DNA of 64,000 bases from Chlorops oryzae (lineage: Eukaryota > Arthropoda > Insecta > Diptera > Chloropidae). A model generated the notes under the pieces. It did not search any database, had not been told where the DNA came from, and saw only the letters and a list, made by a program, of their open reading frames with translations. Shown here in pieces: positions 1 to 11,510 of this stretch. The position numbers and the translations under genes are program-made. Numbering within the stretch: position 1 is the stretch's first letter; each line of letters begins with the position of its first letter. The DNA is taken from assembly GCA_020466095.1 (NCBI GenBank), contig CM035806.1, positions 114,552,950-114,616,949 on the forward strand, given 5' to 3'.

Positions 1-14
1 CCTAGCAGTGCAAG

Positions 15-1891
15 CAAAGACTATTAAACTAACAAGATGTCTCGCGCCCATACAAACGAATGTCCATAGAAAATTTTTGCTATGGCACTATCATAATGCC
101 AGGCATGAGAAGCGTGAGAGAGCAAAGCTAAAAATGTTCTCTCAATTCTGTTCTTTAAATTTGGTCTCTTATTTTACGCTCTCGTTTCGTATGTATGTTG
201 ATTGACTCATTTGCTGTTTGGCTGGCCAAGCGTTGACATCGTACGCGAACTATTTAAGTTGTATGCAAAAAACCGTTCCGTTCTTTGCCATTTTCCGTTG
301 AGATTTTGAATTTCGTTGCTTTCAAAGATTTTCGATTCGTATTTTGATTTGCATTGTTCTTCGTTGGCTTTTGCTGTTGTCGTTGCGTTTATTTTCCGTT
401 GATTGACTTAGGGTGTTTTTTACCTTTGTTTAATTATAACTTGGCTTGATTGAAATCGTTCAGTTTTCGGTACTCACTTAATTAAAATAGTTATGAGTGA
501 CCCAAAGACAAAGCCGAAATCGAGGTGTCAGAAAAGCGGCAAGCGATGCATCCTTCCGCACTGTCAAAAGTCTATACGTGATTTTCCAAATTTAAGGGTT
601 TTCAAGTTTCCATGCTACCAAAAATTGTTTAAAAGTATTCATTTGAGACTTTTTATAAGTTGTCCTTTTTTTGCCATATTAGGAACCCCATGTCTAAATA
701 AGGTCCACTGCTGATTGCTCTCACAAACGTGCGAAAAAATAAAGAAAAATATAAAACTATTATCTAATTTTATTGTAAATAATGTTTCAGATAAAAAATT
801 TAAAAAAATACTCTGCACAGCTCTTCTTACATAAAATAATATTATTAAAACTCAAAGTTGTATATTCAAATACAGGTGCAAGGCTTTATCGATAATAATT
901 TTGTTAACTTGCTGTCCATTGCAGTGAAAGGCTTTCTTTTTCATTGTTTTTAACTGCTTGGTATATTAAGGTTCATTTAGGGCCTCCAAAAATTTTTTTT
1001 TTTAAGAATCAGTTGCAAGGTGGTTATTGTGGGCCTTATTAAGACCACTCAATATAATTTCTTCCACAACGTTTAATTCGGAATACAACAAAGCCAAGGT
1101 TTTTCTCCCAACCTTTTCATTTTGAATAAAGTCCGAATTTCGGTATGGCAATCAAGACTTTACAAAATTATCAACAACTTTTAGAAAAACGTTGTTCTTC
1201 TTCTCACGCAAAATTAGATCAAACACGTTATTTTTACTTCTTCCGACTTTGTTGGAAGATTACTATTCAATCAGCTACGCAATCGAAGCAATTTTTGTTG
1301 CTTTGTGAAGTAAATATAAACGCTTTAGAATATGCCAAAAATATTTATCCTGGGAGTGCTAGAAATATGTTTCCTGAAATTTGGGCTTTATAAAGGCGTT
1401 GGCCTTATTTGGCTGAACCACCTTGCAATATCTCATACCACGTTTTTGTGGTACATGGAATAGATCAGTGCCCGTCTATGGCGAACCGTGATTAACAAGC
1501 CAAGTTAGAATTAAACAAAGGTAAAAACATCCTAAGTCAATCAACGGAAAATAAACGCAACAACAACAGCAACAACAGCAAAAACGCAAAAGCCAACGAT
1601 AGCAATGCAAATCAAAATACGAATCGAAAATCTTTGAAAGCAACGAAATTCAAAATCTCAACGCTTGGCCAGCCAAACAGCAAATAATTCAATCAACATA
1701 CATATGCATGTATGTATGAAACGAGAGCGTAAAATAAGAGACCAAATTTAAAGAACAGAATTGAGAGAACATTTTTAGCTTTGCTCTCTCACGCTTCTCA
1801 TGTCTGGCATTATGATAGTGCCATAGCAAAAATTTTCTATGGACATTCGTTTGTATGGGCGCGAGACATCTTGTTAGTTTAATAGTCTTTG
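15..1891 (+). mobile_element. P-superfamily foldback element (Galileo/1360-like)
   Basis: The element starts CAAAGACTATTAAACTAAC and ends with the reverse complement. It is flanked by a perfect 7-bp duplication GTGCAAG (8-14 and 1892-1898). Its terminal inverted repeats are hundreds of bases long, about 15-454 and 1495-1891; the left arm carries an extra ~60 bp near 241-300. Long inverted repeats, a 7-bp duplication and a THAP-like ORF just inside the left arm fit the Galileo/1360 branch of the P superfamily. No full transposase remains, so the copy is non-autonomous. It is inserted in a hAT transposase frame. Related termini occur at 18411-18486 and 22986-23021. The family name is inference; termini and duplication are seen directly. 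Confidence 0.78.
493..714 (+). pseudogene. THAP-like zinc-finger fragment of P-type transposase
   Basis: A 73-aa open frame immediately inside the left inverted repeat. Near residues 19-24 it has a CxxxxC pair (CILPHC), followed by an FKFP motif resembling the F/H-x-FP element of THAP fingers. THAP domains form the N-terminal DNA-binding module of P-element transposases, which matches the host element. The later C-x2-H pair and the whole catalytic region are missing, so this is at most a truncated N-terminus. No other coding match is apparent in 715-1494; an 82-aa open frame at 1145-1393 is unrecognised. Confidence 0.45.
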
Positions 1892-3109
1892 GTGCAAGCG
1901 TTGTTGACAGAATTGAAAGTCGATGAAGAACCGTCAAGCGATGTAAGAATTAATTATGGTGATGAGAAAAGTGATGTTGAGGATGATGGTGATGATGATG
2001 ATGGTGATGAGGAAGATGTTGAATACGATGAACCAGGAGATGAAAAGGAGGAGAAAAAGTCATTCCCAATCATATTGAGACTCCGGAATATTTGCAAAAA
2101 GTAGAGGAAATCCGAGCAGTTGACACTCAAGCTCAAGAATTACTGCCAAGCTTTTGATGAAAAACAAATTCAAGTTCCTCTGGATGTATCAACTAGGTGG
2201 AACAGCACACACGACATGTTGGCAGCTGGAGTTAAGATGAAAAAAGCAATCTCGGCATTGACAATCCACGAGAAAAAATTGGAGCATTTGTTAATTGAAG
2301 AACCTGAGTGGCGATTACTGGAAAAATTTCAAAAGTATTTAAAGTCATTTCAACAATTTTCAACTCTCTTAGGTGGAGACAAATATCCGTTTGTCCCAGC
2401 TGTAATAGTTGGAGCAAATATTTTGTTCGACAAGCTCGAAAATTTGTGTTATTCCTGGGATCAAAAGCTCGACCGTAGTATAGATGACGAGAGATTAATT
2501 CTCGCTTTTCAAGCAGCGCGAGACAAATTAGTTTAGTACTATAATTTGAGAAACTGGATCTATGGTGTGGTATTGATTCTTGATCCTCATCATAAACTTG
2601 AATCGTTTGAAAAAACTTCATGGGGACAAAATTTAAAAGACGAATCTTACAAAATGTTTGAGGAAATATTTAAAACTAATTATGCTGAAAATCATCTACG
2701 CGACTCTTTCAACAACGACGAGTCAATGCATAGCAACAGTGACTCAGATGAAGAGTTCAATAACTCTATGAAACTTTTGTATGGATCAAAAAAGAAAGAA
2801 GAGTGGATGACCGACAGGAATAATTACTTTTGTATGGAAAGAGGAAGCATGGATGAAGATATTTTGAAGTGGTGGAGCTCAAATGCAAAGAGTTTCCCTC
2901 GATTGGCGCTTATGGCACGAGATTATTTGGCAACTCCTGCATCGAGTGTGCCATCAGAAAGGTTATTTTCCAAAGCTGGTCTCATCATCAGAAAACACCG
3001 CAATCGACTGTCTAACAAAAATGTCGAGTATATGCTGTGTATGAATTCTTGGTTCTCTTCTCCTCTAGCCGTGACGTTAAAAGACGAGCTATTCACAGAT
3101 GAAGCTTAA
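1892..3109 (+). pseudogene. hAT transposase, C-terminal two thirds, two in-frame stops
   Basis: One continuous frame runs from the insertion point of the P-type element to 3109 and is broken only by TAG stops at 2102-2104 and 2534-2536. It holds an acidic D/E/G-rich stretch (about 1950-2040), the hAT motif LDVSTRWNST (about 2180-2210) and a C-terminal hAT dimerisation domain (about 2870-3060) with TPASSVPSERLFSKAG and RNRLS. The N-terminus, with the expected BED finger, would lie left of the window and is cut off by the 1.9-kb insertion. No frameshift is needed, so decay is by point mutation plus insertion. Not functional as it stands. Confidence 0.85.
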
Positions 3110-3390
3110 TATGAAGATGATTATATTTGAAATATTTTGTTGCAAATGTGGTAAATTTATTATTGAAAAATAAAATGGTGTTGTTATATTGAGAATCAGG
3201 GTTTTTTTTTGGCAAAACGTTAGATTAACCATCTCTTCTCTTGCTTTATATTTCTTGTACTTTCTTGTCTCTTGTGAACTTCTCTCTTGTCTTGTCTTGT
3301 TCGTTTCAGCGCGAGAGAAATATGTCTCTTGTCTTGCCTTTCGCAAGAGTCCTCTCTTCTTGTTTCTCTTGCGATCTTGCGGCATCACTA
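3110..3390 (+). mobile_element. 3' terminal region of the hAT element
   Basis: Noncoding DNA after the transposase stop. From about 3230 to 3380 it is pyrimidine-rich, with many CTTGTCTCTT/TCTCTTGT words, as expected for subterminal transposase-binding repeats of hAT elements. The segment ends in GCGGCATCACTA at 3390, i.e. a terminus reading TAGTGATGCCGC inward, which I take as the right end. The left end is outside the window, so the target duplication cannot be checked. Confidence 0.5.
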
Positions 3391-4173
3391 AAATTAATGA
3401 AGGAATTTCACTAATTACACGAATTTAAATAAAAATATAAACAAAAAGTATGGGTTTTTTCAAATGTTGCCTGCCGATAACAATTTTCGTGAGTTTTGGA
3501 TAAAAATTTACTGTTAAACCGCTTGACACTTAAGGTGGTCTTAAGTCTTCAAGCTTTCTTAACTTAAATATACACTGTTATATCGGGCCTAAGTGCGCCA
3601 CCCCATTTGATATCACTGAAAATTTCATATTAGCGGTTCTGTGGTGTAATTGAAACTAGGGATGTTCCGACTGGTCGACGACGGTTTAGGAAATTGTTAC
3701 GAAACGTTACACGGGGGAGAGACGTTTCCCTGCGTTTGTTACGTAACACACTAAAAAAAGAATAATAACAGGCCTGCAGAATTGAAACTTGATTTCGAGA
3801 AAATCTTGTAAGAATGGTTTAAAATATTTTAAAAGTTTTAAATCTTTTATGTTCTTAAATCATAATTCTTTAACATGACGTGAAAAAGATATTCCAAATC
3901 GTTAAACGAATTATGTAAAAGCATGCTCAAAATCGAAAAATTTTTAAATTTATGAAAGTTTTTTATTTTTTATTTTTCGAAGTTGAATGAACATAGATCA
4001 CCCGTTATCAGTCCCCTTTCCAAAACTGATATCTTAAATTGTAGGCCAATTGTGAGCACATACATATGTCAAATCTAACAACTGCAGCACAAACTTTTTT
4101 CACGATACAAAGGTTTTTCTAAAGCAACTCAATTCGGAGATTCGTATACATACCAAAACGCAAGTTGGAAATG
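3391..4173. other. noncoding A+T-rich spacer, no recognised feature
   Basis: No coding frame or clear terminal repeat recognised. A 45-bp patch near 3700-3750 contains repeated GTTACG/ACGTAAC words also seen near 7540 and may be a decayed MITE end. Confidence 0.4.
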
Positions 4174-5062
4174 AACAAGTAAGAAAACTAAAGTCGGTAA
4201 AGCCCGAGTTTGAAATACCCAGCGTCCCGACATTATTGGCGCACTATGTTTTTCCTCTCCATTTGTGGGCGTGGCAGTGGGCGGGCTACATAAATTTATT
4301 CCTGCACTTTTGGTTCACCTTGGTCAACCTATGTTGCCAATATGAAGCTTCTTCGCCATTTACTTGGGATATTACGAAAAATCTCCATTTTTGGGCGTGG
4401 CAGTGGGCGGACCCCATCAATTTTTTGCTTACACCCTTCATTTGCCTTGGTCAACCTGTGTTGTGAATTTGAAGCTTCTACGCCTTTTACTTCGGATGTT
4501 ACGAAAAATCTCCATTTGTGGGCGTGGAAGTGGATGGGCTACATTTATTTTTTTCCTACACCTTGTATACGCCTTGATCAACCAATGTTGCGAATTTGAA
4601 GCTTCTACGCCTTTTACTTTACGAGTTACGCAAAACCCTTATTTGTGGGCATGGCTCGCGAAAGACGACGACCATTTTTGTCCAGGATATGTCCCTTTTT
4701 ATAGTTTATCAGTACATTAAATATCAATAAAATGTGTTGAGTGGTTCGCAAGTTACAGCATTTTACTGAAAACACATTAAATTCATTTGTGGGCGTGGCA
4801 GTGAGCGGATATCTCCCATTTTTACTTAGGATCATACTCGGATCCCGATATACCTTTGTGCCAAATTTCGACTTTGTTGGTCTGGCCCTTTTGGAGAAGA
4901 TCCGACCACAGACGGACGGACAGACGGACATGTCTAAATCGATTCAGTTTTTGACCCTGATTAAGAATGCATATAAATATATATGTTTATATCTGCATAG
5001 CTTTGTTCTGGCTGTTTCAAGGTTCGCACAAAACTAATATACCCTGCTAACGCTCGGTATAA
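4174..5062. mobile_element. DINE-type (Helentron-like) repeat, copy 1
   Basis: One end is the ACAAGTAAGAAA... motif followed by an imperfect hairpin (AAGTCGG/CCCGAGTTT); the other is the TATACC-type hairpin (GCTAACGCTCGGTATA). Near 4908-4940 lies a GACGGACGGACAGACGGACA microsatellite, the hallmark of dipteran DINE-1/INE-1 elements. The body contains about three ~127-bp tandem units, each with GGGCGTGGCAGTGGGCGG. Open frames here are translations of the repeat, not genes. Assignment to Helentrons rests on the resemblance of both ends to INE-1. Confidence 0.7.
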
Positions 5063-5103
5063 GATTTCACTTGTTTTTTCGTTTGAAAAAGAAGAAATTA
5101 CTA

Positions 5104-6397
5104 ACAGGTTGGCTGATAAGTCCCCGGTCTAACAAAGAAAAACACATTTTTTTGTCAAAATTCGTTTTTATTATTCAACATAGTTCCCTTCAAGAGCGAT
5201 ACAACGATTATAACGACCTTCCAATTTTTTGATACCATTTTGGTAGTACTCCTTCGGTTTTGCCTCAAAAAAGGCCTCAGTTTCGGCGATCACCTCTTCA
5301 TTGCAGCCAAATTTTTTCCCTGCGAGCATCCTTTTGAGGTCTGAGAACAAGAAAAAGTCGCTGGGGGCCAGATCTGGAGAATACGGTAGGTGGGGAAGCA
5401 ATTCGAAGCCTAATTCATGAATTTTTGCCATCGTTCTCAATGACTTGTGGCACGGTGCGTTGGCTTGGTGGAACAACACTATTTTCTTCTTCATATGGGG
5501 CCGTTTTGCCGCGATTTCGACCTTCAAACGCTCCAATAACGACATATTATAGTCACTGTTGATGGTTTTTCCCTTCTCAAGATAATCGATAAAAATTATT
5601 CCATGCCCATCCCAAAAAACAGAGGCCATTACTTTGCCAGCGGACTTTTGAGTCTTTCCACGCTTCGGAGACGGTTCACCGATCGCTGTCCACTCAGCCG
5701 ACTGTCGATTGGACTCAGGAGTGTAGTGATAGAGCCATGTTTCATCCATTGTCACATATCGACGCAAAAACTCGGGTGTATTGCGAGCTAACAGCTGCAA
5801 ACACCGCTCAGAATCATCAACACGTTGTTGTTTTTGGTCGAATGTGAGCTCGCGCGGCACCCATTTTGCACAGAGCTTTTTCATATCCAAATATTGATGA
5901 ATGATATGACCAACACGTTCCTTTGATATCTTTAAGGCCTGTGTTATCTCGATCAACTTCATTTTACGGTCATTCAAAATCATTTTGTGAATTTTTTTGA
6001 TGTTTTCGTCGGCAACCACCTCTTTCGGGCGTCCACTGCGTTCACCGTCATCCGTGCTCATTTCACCACGCTTGAATTTTGCATACCAATCAATTATTGT
6101 TGATTTTCCTGGGGCAGAGTCCGGAAACTCATTATCAAGCCAAGTTTTTGCTTCCACTGTATTTTTTCCCTTCAGAAAACAGTATTTTATCAAAACACGA
6201 AATTCCTTTTTTTTCTATTTTTTTCACAATAACAAAAGTTGCTTCACAAAAGACGCTCTATCTCACAAACTAATTGACTTACAGACGTCAAATTTTGACA
6301 CGAATCATTTGAAGGTTGCCACTATATAAAAATAATATGTATTTAATACTAGCGACGCCATCTATGTGTCAGACCGGGGACTTATCAGCCAACCTGT
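5104..6397 (-). mobile_element. full-length mariner (irritans subfamily, Himar1-like)
   Basis: Inverted repeats begin ACAGGTTGGCTGATAAGTCC at both ends and continue CCGGTCT, matching the known Himar1/irritans terminal sequence. Length is 1294 bp, as expected for a complete mariner. A TA precedes the left end (5102-5103), but the right flank reads GAG, so the second TA has been lost. The single gene lies on the minus strand. The coding region has lost its start codon and one catalytic Asp, so this copy cannot mobilise itself. Confidence 0.95.
5171..6193 (-). pseudogene. mariner transposase, catalytic Asp changed to Ala, no start codon
   Basis: DD34D transposase that would cut and join DNA at TA sites. 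The 340-codon frame covers nearly the whole protein (family about 345-350 aa). Visible are the N-terminal helix-turn-helix region (about 28-95), the linker WVPRELT (111-117), the first catalytic Asp at 150 in TMDETW, and YSPDLAPSDFFLF with the third Asp at 279. The second catalytic position, 94 residues after the first and 35 before the third, is Ala 244 (codon GCC, plus-strand 5462-5464) where mariners have Asp. Upstream, the codon matching the usual ATG reads ATA and an A run has an extra base that shifts the frame; the open frame begins at TTG. Dead enzyme, though DNA-binding residues look intact. Confidence 0.93.
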
Positions 6398-6423
6398 GAG
6401 ATTGATTTGAAATACTTTATCTA

Positions 6424-7220
6424 TAGGGGTCTTCCCTTAAGGCTGGTCTCCAGTTCGGTAAGGAATGTCAGCAGAAATGTTCTATTTATTTCTCCGAGGA
6501 AAAATTGTAGTACTACAGAAATTTTTGGTGCAACAGAGGCAATATGTCATATGTCACATGTGTCAAAAAAGTGAAACGAAACACAGAATTTAAAAAGGCG
6601 CGATTACAAACGTTCAGAATAAAAAGGTCGCGCATACGTATAAAACAAAGGAAAAACCAAAAAGGAAAATAGATAACAATTTGTAAGCATTAAGAAGTTA
6701 TTGTTTGCAATGTAACGTGTGTAAATATATTGCATTTACTCTTTATTTTAGAAATGATATGGAGTTCTTGGTTTTTTTTTGGCGTTTTTCTCCATGTTTT
6801 TCTGAAAAAGCCCGAAAAATGGATGCACTATTTCTATACAATCACAACTGACCTACATAACTTGTCAAAATTTCTCCAAGAAACAATTCATTTGCAATTA
6901 TTTCTGCTGATAGCCTGGGTTACCGTGCACATTTTATGTCAAAAAAACGTATTAAAATATGTACTACTTTTTTGCCGAACTGGGGACTGCATGCAGAAAA
7001 TTTCTTGAAGAAATATTTCTTAAGCATTTCTTTGGCTTTTTTTATATGGAGTTTTTCATTCCTTGGGGAACTGGAGACCAGCCTTTAAACGTGTATTTGC
7101 CTCGAAAACTTCGAAAAGTCGTAAATCAAGAAGGCTTAGAAATTAATGAACGAAATTTTGTATGAAAAATTTTACACTTTTACGATTTTTCAATCATTTC
7201 ACTTTTAAGGGAATACCCTA
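6424..7220. mobile_element. TA-flanked MITE (Tc1/mariner type)
   Basis: Left end TAGGGGTCTTCCCTTA and right end TAAGGGAATACCCTA are imperfect inverted repeats, each flanked by TA (6422-6423, 7221-7222). No transposase. A second MITE (6440-7084) is inserted 16 bp inside its left end, so the host element is older. Confidence 0.65.
6440..7084. mobile_element. PIF/Harbinger-type MITE nested in the TA-flanked MITE
   Basis: Inverted repeats AGGCTGGTCTCCAGTTC at 6440 and GAACTGGAGACCAGCCT ending at 7084, extending imperfectly (CGGTAAGGAATG / CATTCCTTGGG). A 3-bp duplication TTA lies at 6437-6439 and 7085-7087, as typical of PIF/Harbinger (TWA). The 645-bp body has open frames but no recognisable protein. 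Confidence 0.65.
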
Positions 7221-7222
7221 TA

Positions 7223-7618
7223 TATATTAATATTTATCAACTATGTGATGACCTTTTCTTAAAAATGTTCATAATACTTAGTTCCTCAGTATTTGTTTCC
7301 CCAGTGTGCTTAGAAAGGCAGATTTTTTTTTGAAATCCGCTCGGAAAAACTCCCAGGGAATATTTAGAATCGGTCTGATTATGTTTGTTTTGTTATAAAA
7401 AGACTTCTTTCTAATTTTATTTCATAATGGCAGAACAAAAGTTTTACATGTGGGACTTTTTCCACCCGGAGGAGGGAGGGTGTCTGAAATTTGTTATTTC
7501 TTGTTACAAGAAGGGAGGGGTGTCTATAATGTCCAAAAACTGCGTTACGTAATATGTGAACGACCCCTTATATTAACCATCGAAAGTATTAAAAATCAAC
7601 CAATAATTTTAAATAAAT
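7223..7618. other. noncoding spacer with short dispersed repeats
   Basis: No gene seen. A stretch around 7322-7375 (GAAATCCGCTCGGAAAAACT...) is repeated imperfectly at 8425-8475. The 7530-7570 segment ending ACGTAATATGTGAACGACCC resembles a MITE terminus, but no partner end was found. Confidence 0.35.
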
Positions 7619-9359
7619 GACAAGAAAGCTTAAGTCGGTCAAGCCCGACTTTGAAATACCCAGCGTCCTCACATTTCTGGCGCACTATGTTATGCCTCTC
7701 CAGTTGTGGGCGTGTCAGTGGGCGGGCCACAAAAATTTTTTCCTACACCTAGGGCTGCCAGATTTGAAACACCACATAAAAGTACATCCCGCAAAAAAAT
7801 AAAGTACAAGGAGGAAAAAAAGAGTACAATTTTAGTTTTTCATTTATTATGAAATTAAAAAAAAAACAAATTAATTCTTTTTAAAACGTAAAATGTCGTA
7901 AAAAAAGCCCTTTTTTTTTTAGCTATTTTTATATTTCCTTGTTTTAAACGGGTGTGCACACCAAAATTTTCCGGTGTGTTTCCGATGTGAACACAAATAT
8001 TTACACGTTGGGACCGAATACACACCAAACCATGTCTACAGACACGTTATGCACGTCTATATCTTGCGAAATGCAAAAAAGTAAGTACTCACATGCAATT
8101 CAGAACCGGATACCAGTTTTTATGGATTTCAACAAGAACTGGAACGATATACTGTAGATGAAGACATTTGCATACTCGTATATATTTTTATCAATTTGTT
8201 AAACTTTGATTTCTTTGATATTGTTGTTTTCTTTGTACTTATATTATAAGACCATTTGTAAATGAATGTGGCTGGGATTTTTTTACTTAGCAATTTTTCT
8301 CCGCGGAAAACAATTTGCTCTTACCGTCCATAATAGGGAGAATTTGATGATATTTGCTTAAAAATTTTCGAAATTCTTGCTCCTTTTACGTTTTCTTCTC
8401 TGCTTATATAGAATGGGAGAAGTTTTTTTCAAATCCGCAGCGAAAAATTCCTCGGGAATATTTAAAATCGGTGTTTGATAAAGCAGAACCAAAATAAAAT
8501 ATAAAAATTACAACCTTTTTTTGGGCCGTTTTCAAAATTTGTTTGGCCTTTTTTAGCCTTTTTTTGAGCTTATCTAGCCAGTTTTCATTCGTAAGAGTTG
8601 GCATGACTGGCTTTGCCACTTGCATCGTTTTCGAGCTACCAGACATCACAAAAAATGATGATACCAGCCGAAAAAAAATTTTCCCCAAAATGTATAGTAC
8701 CTTTTCAGAAAAACAGTACAAAAAGAGTACGAAGCCAGAAAAAGTGTACATTTGCGTACTTTTTTGGAGTTTGTAAATTCAAAAGTACTTCTTGCAGAAA
8801 AAAGTACATGTACTCTTAAAAAAAGTACGAATGGCAGCCCTACCTACACCTATCATTTGCCTTGGTCAACCTATGTTGCGAATTTGAAGCTTCTGCGCCT
8901 TTTACTTAACGAGTTACGATAAACCCTTATTTGTGGGCGTGGCTCAAGGAGGACGGCGTCCGTATTTTGTCAGTATATATCCCTTTTTGTAGTTTACCAG
9001 TACACCAAATTTCAATGAAATGTGTTCAGTGGTGCGCAAGTGACAAACATTTTATTGAAAATACATTATATTCATTTGTGGGCGTGGCAGTGGGCGGATG
9101 TCTCCCATTTTTACTTAGGATACTCGGATCCCCGTATACCTGTGTGCCAAAATTCGACTTGATTGGTCCTGCCGTTTCGGACGAGATCTGACCACGGACG
9201 GACGGACAGACAGACGGACGGACAGACGGACATGTTTAAATCGATTCAGTTTTTGATCCTGATCAAGAATATATTTATATGTCTATATCTACGAAGCTCA
9301 GTTCTGGCTGTTACAAAATTTGCACAAAACTAGTATATCCTGCTTACGCTGGGTATAAA
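7619..9359. mobile_element. DINE-type repeat, copy 2, split by a hAT MITE
   Basis: Same family as copy 1: starts ACAAGAAAGCTTAAGTCGG with the AAGTCGGTC/AAGCCCGACTT hairpin, ends CTGCTTACGCTGGGTATA, with the GACGGACGGACAGACAGACGG microsatellite near 9195-9230. The body is interrupted at 7750-8842 by a hAT-type MITE that duplicated CCTACACC. Confidence 0.72.
7750..8842. mobile_element. non-autonomous hAT element inserted in DINE copy 2
   Basis: Terminal inverted repeats TAGGGCTGCCA / TGGCAGCCCTA and a perfect 8-bp duplication CCTACACC (7742-7749, 8843-8850). Length is 1093 bp. Both subterminal regions carry many AAAGTAC/GTAC words (about 7780-7830 and 8690-8830), probably transposase-binding sites. 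No transposase frame is present. Confidence 0.88.
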
Positions 9360-9446
9360 AAGGGAAAAATTGCCTCATCTATGTATATATGTTATTCCAT
9401 AATAAAAATGGGAGTCAGTTAAGTCAGTTTACGGTCGATAACACAG

Positions 9447-9940
9447 TGCGACACGATGTTGTAAACAAAAATTTGACGCCTCTTTTTGAAAGTGCTCGGT
9501 GAGTATAACAACGCCTCATACTCAGTTTTGTCAAGTCACCTCTACATTTTTTAAAATAGACTATAGGGGCCGAGAATTAAATTACTCACTTACTTATGGC
9601 TATATCTCGTAATCCGTTCAATATTTAAATTTCGAATCTATCACAATTTATAGCTCTAAACTTATTTTTAATAGTTTTCGTACAATCCGACCCGAAAAAA
9701 CTCTATCTAGTGGGTGAAAATTGCAAAAATTCCCTAAATTTGACGTGTTTTTTATCATATATTATTTTGTATGGCCTATTGCTCCCAAGGCAATAAACAT
9801 TTTTTTTAAATTTTTTTGATGCAAATATAGAAATTCTATAACTTAACAACTTCTTCATATGCACAAACTGCATCCCAGTACTACTTGGTACCGTTTTGCC
9901 GCTGCAAAGTTGAAAAATTTTTACCAAAATTCGGAAGAAA
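9447..9940 (+). repeat. repeat with CACAGTGCGACAC terminus, copy A
   Basis: Begins ATAACACAGTGCGACAC and runs about 490 bp. An inverted, diverged copy lies at 18800-19322; a third, unrelated-bodied terminus is at 28005-28022. The shared end suggests a DNA transposon family. No coding capacity seen. Confidence 0.55.
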
Positions 9941-10013
9941 AAACGCAAAATCACCCCTTGGCTATGCACGAAATTTTTCAACATAACGCAAATGGTTCTG
10001 AACCATGAAAATA

Positions 10014-10136
10014 ATATGTAATCAGTGTTGAACTGTTTTCTTTTCTGTATAATCTGCCAAGGAAAAAGGGATTCAGGGAGTTTTTTCCTTGGCAGATTAT
10101 GTAGAAAAAAAAAACAGTGCAACACTGATTACATAT
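10014..10136. mobile_element. 123-bp hairpin MITE
   Basis: Nearly the whole segment is one inverted repeat: ATATGTAATCAGTGTTG... on the left and its complement ending GATTACATAT on the right, with a ~14-base loop around GATTCAGGGAG. TA flanks both sides (10012-10013, 10137-10138), as in Tc1/mariner MITEs. Confidence 0.7.
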
Positions 10137-10554
10137 TAGTGGGATTCAAGCAGGTGACCAATTTTGGCACCCTCGCAAATTTTGCGTTTGTGCAAATTTT
10201 TTTGTATGAAAAAAAAAATTCCACGGCCGGGCAAATATTGCACATCGATTTTGATGGGATTTGAAATTAGTGCTATGGCGACCCTTCAAGTGCCAATCGA
10301 GTATGAATGTATGAAGAAATACAAAAACGTTGATCTATTTAGTAAAAATCATGTGAAATTGAATGAATGCAACGTATCAATTCAATATAAACCCATTATT
10401 TTCAAAAATTAATTTTTTTATTGAAAAAATGTTCGCACTTTCATTGTTTGATATCAACAATATGTGCTTTATAATAGTATTAAAGAACAAACATGATTGA
10501 CCGTATGTATGGACCTTAAAAGCAAACAGCTGAGTGTTCATTTAATTTGGGAAT
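10137..10554. other. noncoding spacer, no recognised feature
   Basis: No terminal repeats or protein match seen. Short open frames on the plus strand show no recognisable motif. Confidence 0.4.
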
Positions 10555-11510
10555 ATGGAAAGGGTAAGTTCTTACATTTCATAAAACAATTCATTTATTA
10601 AAATACATAAATGTTTGTCATATTTCATTGGTATAGATTCAAAAAAAAAGCAAAGTGAGCGAGCGGCGCTACAATAAGTGGACCAAAAAACAAGTAAGTA
10701 GAAGCAACAGTACAAGCCATTGCTGAGGTAATCAAAGGAAATCCCGAGAGCTTTGAGGTGACCTTTAATGAAAATATATATATGATCTTTTATGAAAAAT
10801 TATTCTTGCTCTAGGAACCTACGGCACAAAAATTTTATCAAGTTGTTGCTATAAACGCATGTATGCAACATATAAATTAGGTAAATTTCAAACACAAATT
10901 ATGGCACCTGAGGAACTCCTACGTAAAGGCAACGCAGTGGAAATCGAATACAGGCGCTGGTTTGCTGGAAGCGGGTGATGCTAATAGTGTGGCAGAGTAT
11001 GTAGAGAAAATTTTCCCATTCTACCGACAACTCGATGAAATTTTTGGGAGACGCAAAAACGTAAATGTGCCAGTAGTTGTGTGCAGCATCGATTCAGTTA
11101 ACACCCTTCTGAATTACGATAATCACGAAGATCGTGGTGCCAGCGATTTCTGTGTGAGTTAATAAGCGACGACACAAGTGAGCTCACTCAAAAAGTTTTT
11201 AGTTCAGGAGCCAACGACGAAGGCAATGACGAACTATCGCAGGATGCGCAGATGTTGCCAATCAATCAGAGCGGCATTATATTTAAAATTCCGAAATCTG
11301 CGATGAAAACAAAAACTGTGACAAACAACACGATGGGAGCACTTATGGAAATTCAAAATAACAGGCTGGAATTCGAGAAAATCAGATTCGAATGGCAGAA
11401 AGAGAAGAAAAAGTACGAAATTGATGCCAAAAATTTTGAACTCCAACAAAGACTCGAAATTAGAAAGATGGAATTAGAAGCCAAGGAAAGAAAAGCAATA
11501 AAATAAATTG
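10555..11510 (+). pseudogene. Harbinger Myb/SANT-like accessory protein, decayed
   Basis: Fragments of one protein in order, in several frames: an ATG with a possible intron (GTAAGT after 10563), the SANT start NKWTKKQ (about 10670), AIAEVIKGNPESFE (about 10720), EPTAQKFYQVV (about 10815), then FPFYRQLDEIFGRRKN (about 11010-11060) and a long charged coiled coil (about 11340-11500, KIRFEWQKEKKKYE). Insect PIF/Harbinger elements carry a Myb/SANT-like DNA-binding ORF of this layout beside the transposase. Frame changes at about 10700, 10870 and 10940, and stops such as the one after 11159, show decay. The partner transposase remnant lies on the opposite strand at 12209-12487. Confidence 0.6.

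Noticed and set aside
1954..2136. Ser/Pro-rich minus-strand frame
   Set aside because: Mirror of the GATGATGGTGATGATG acidic tract in the hAT transposase.
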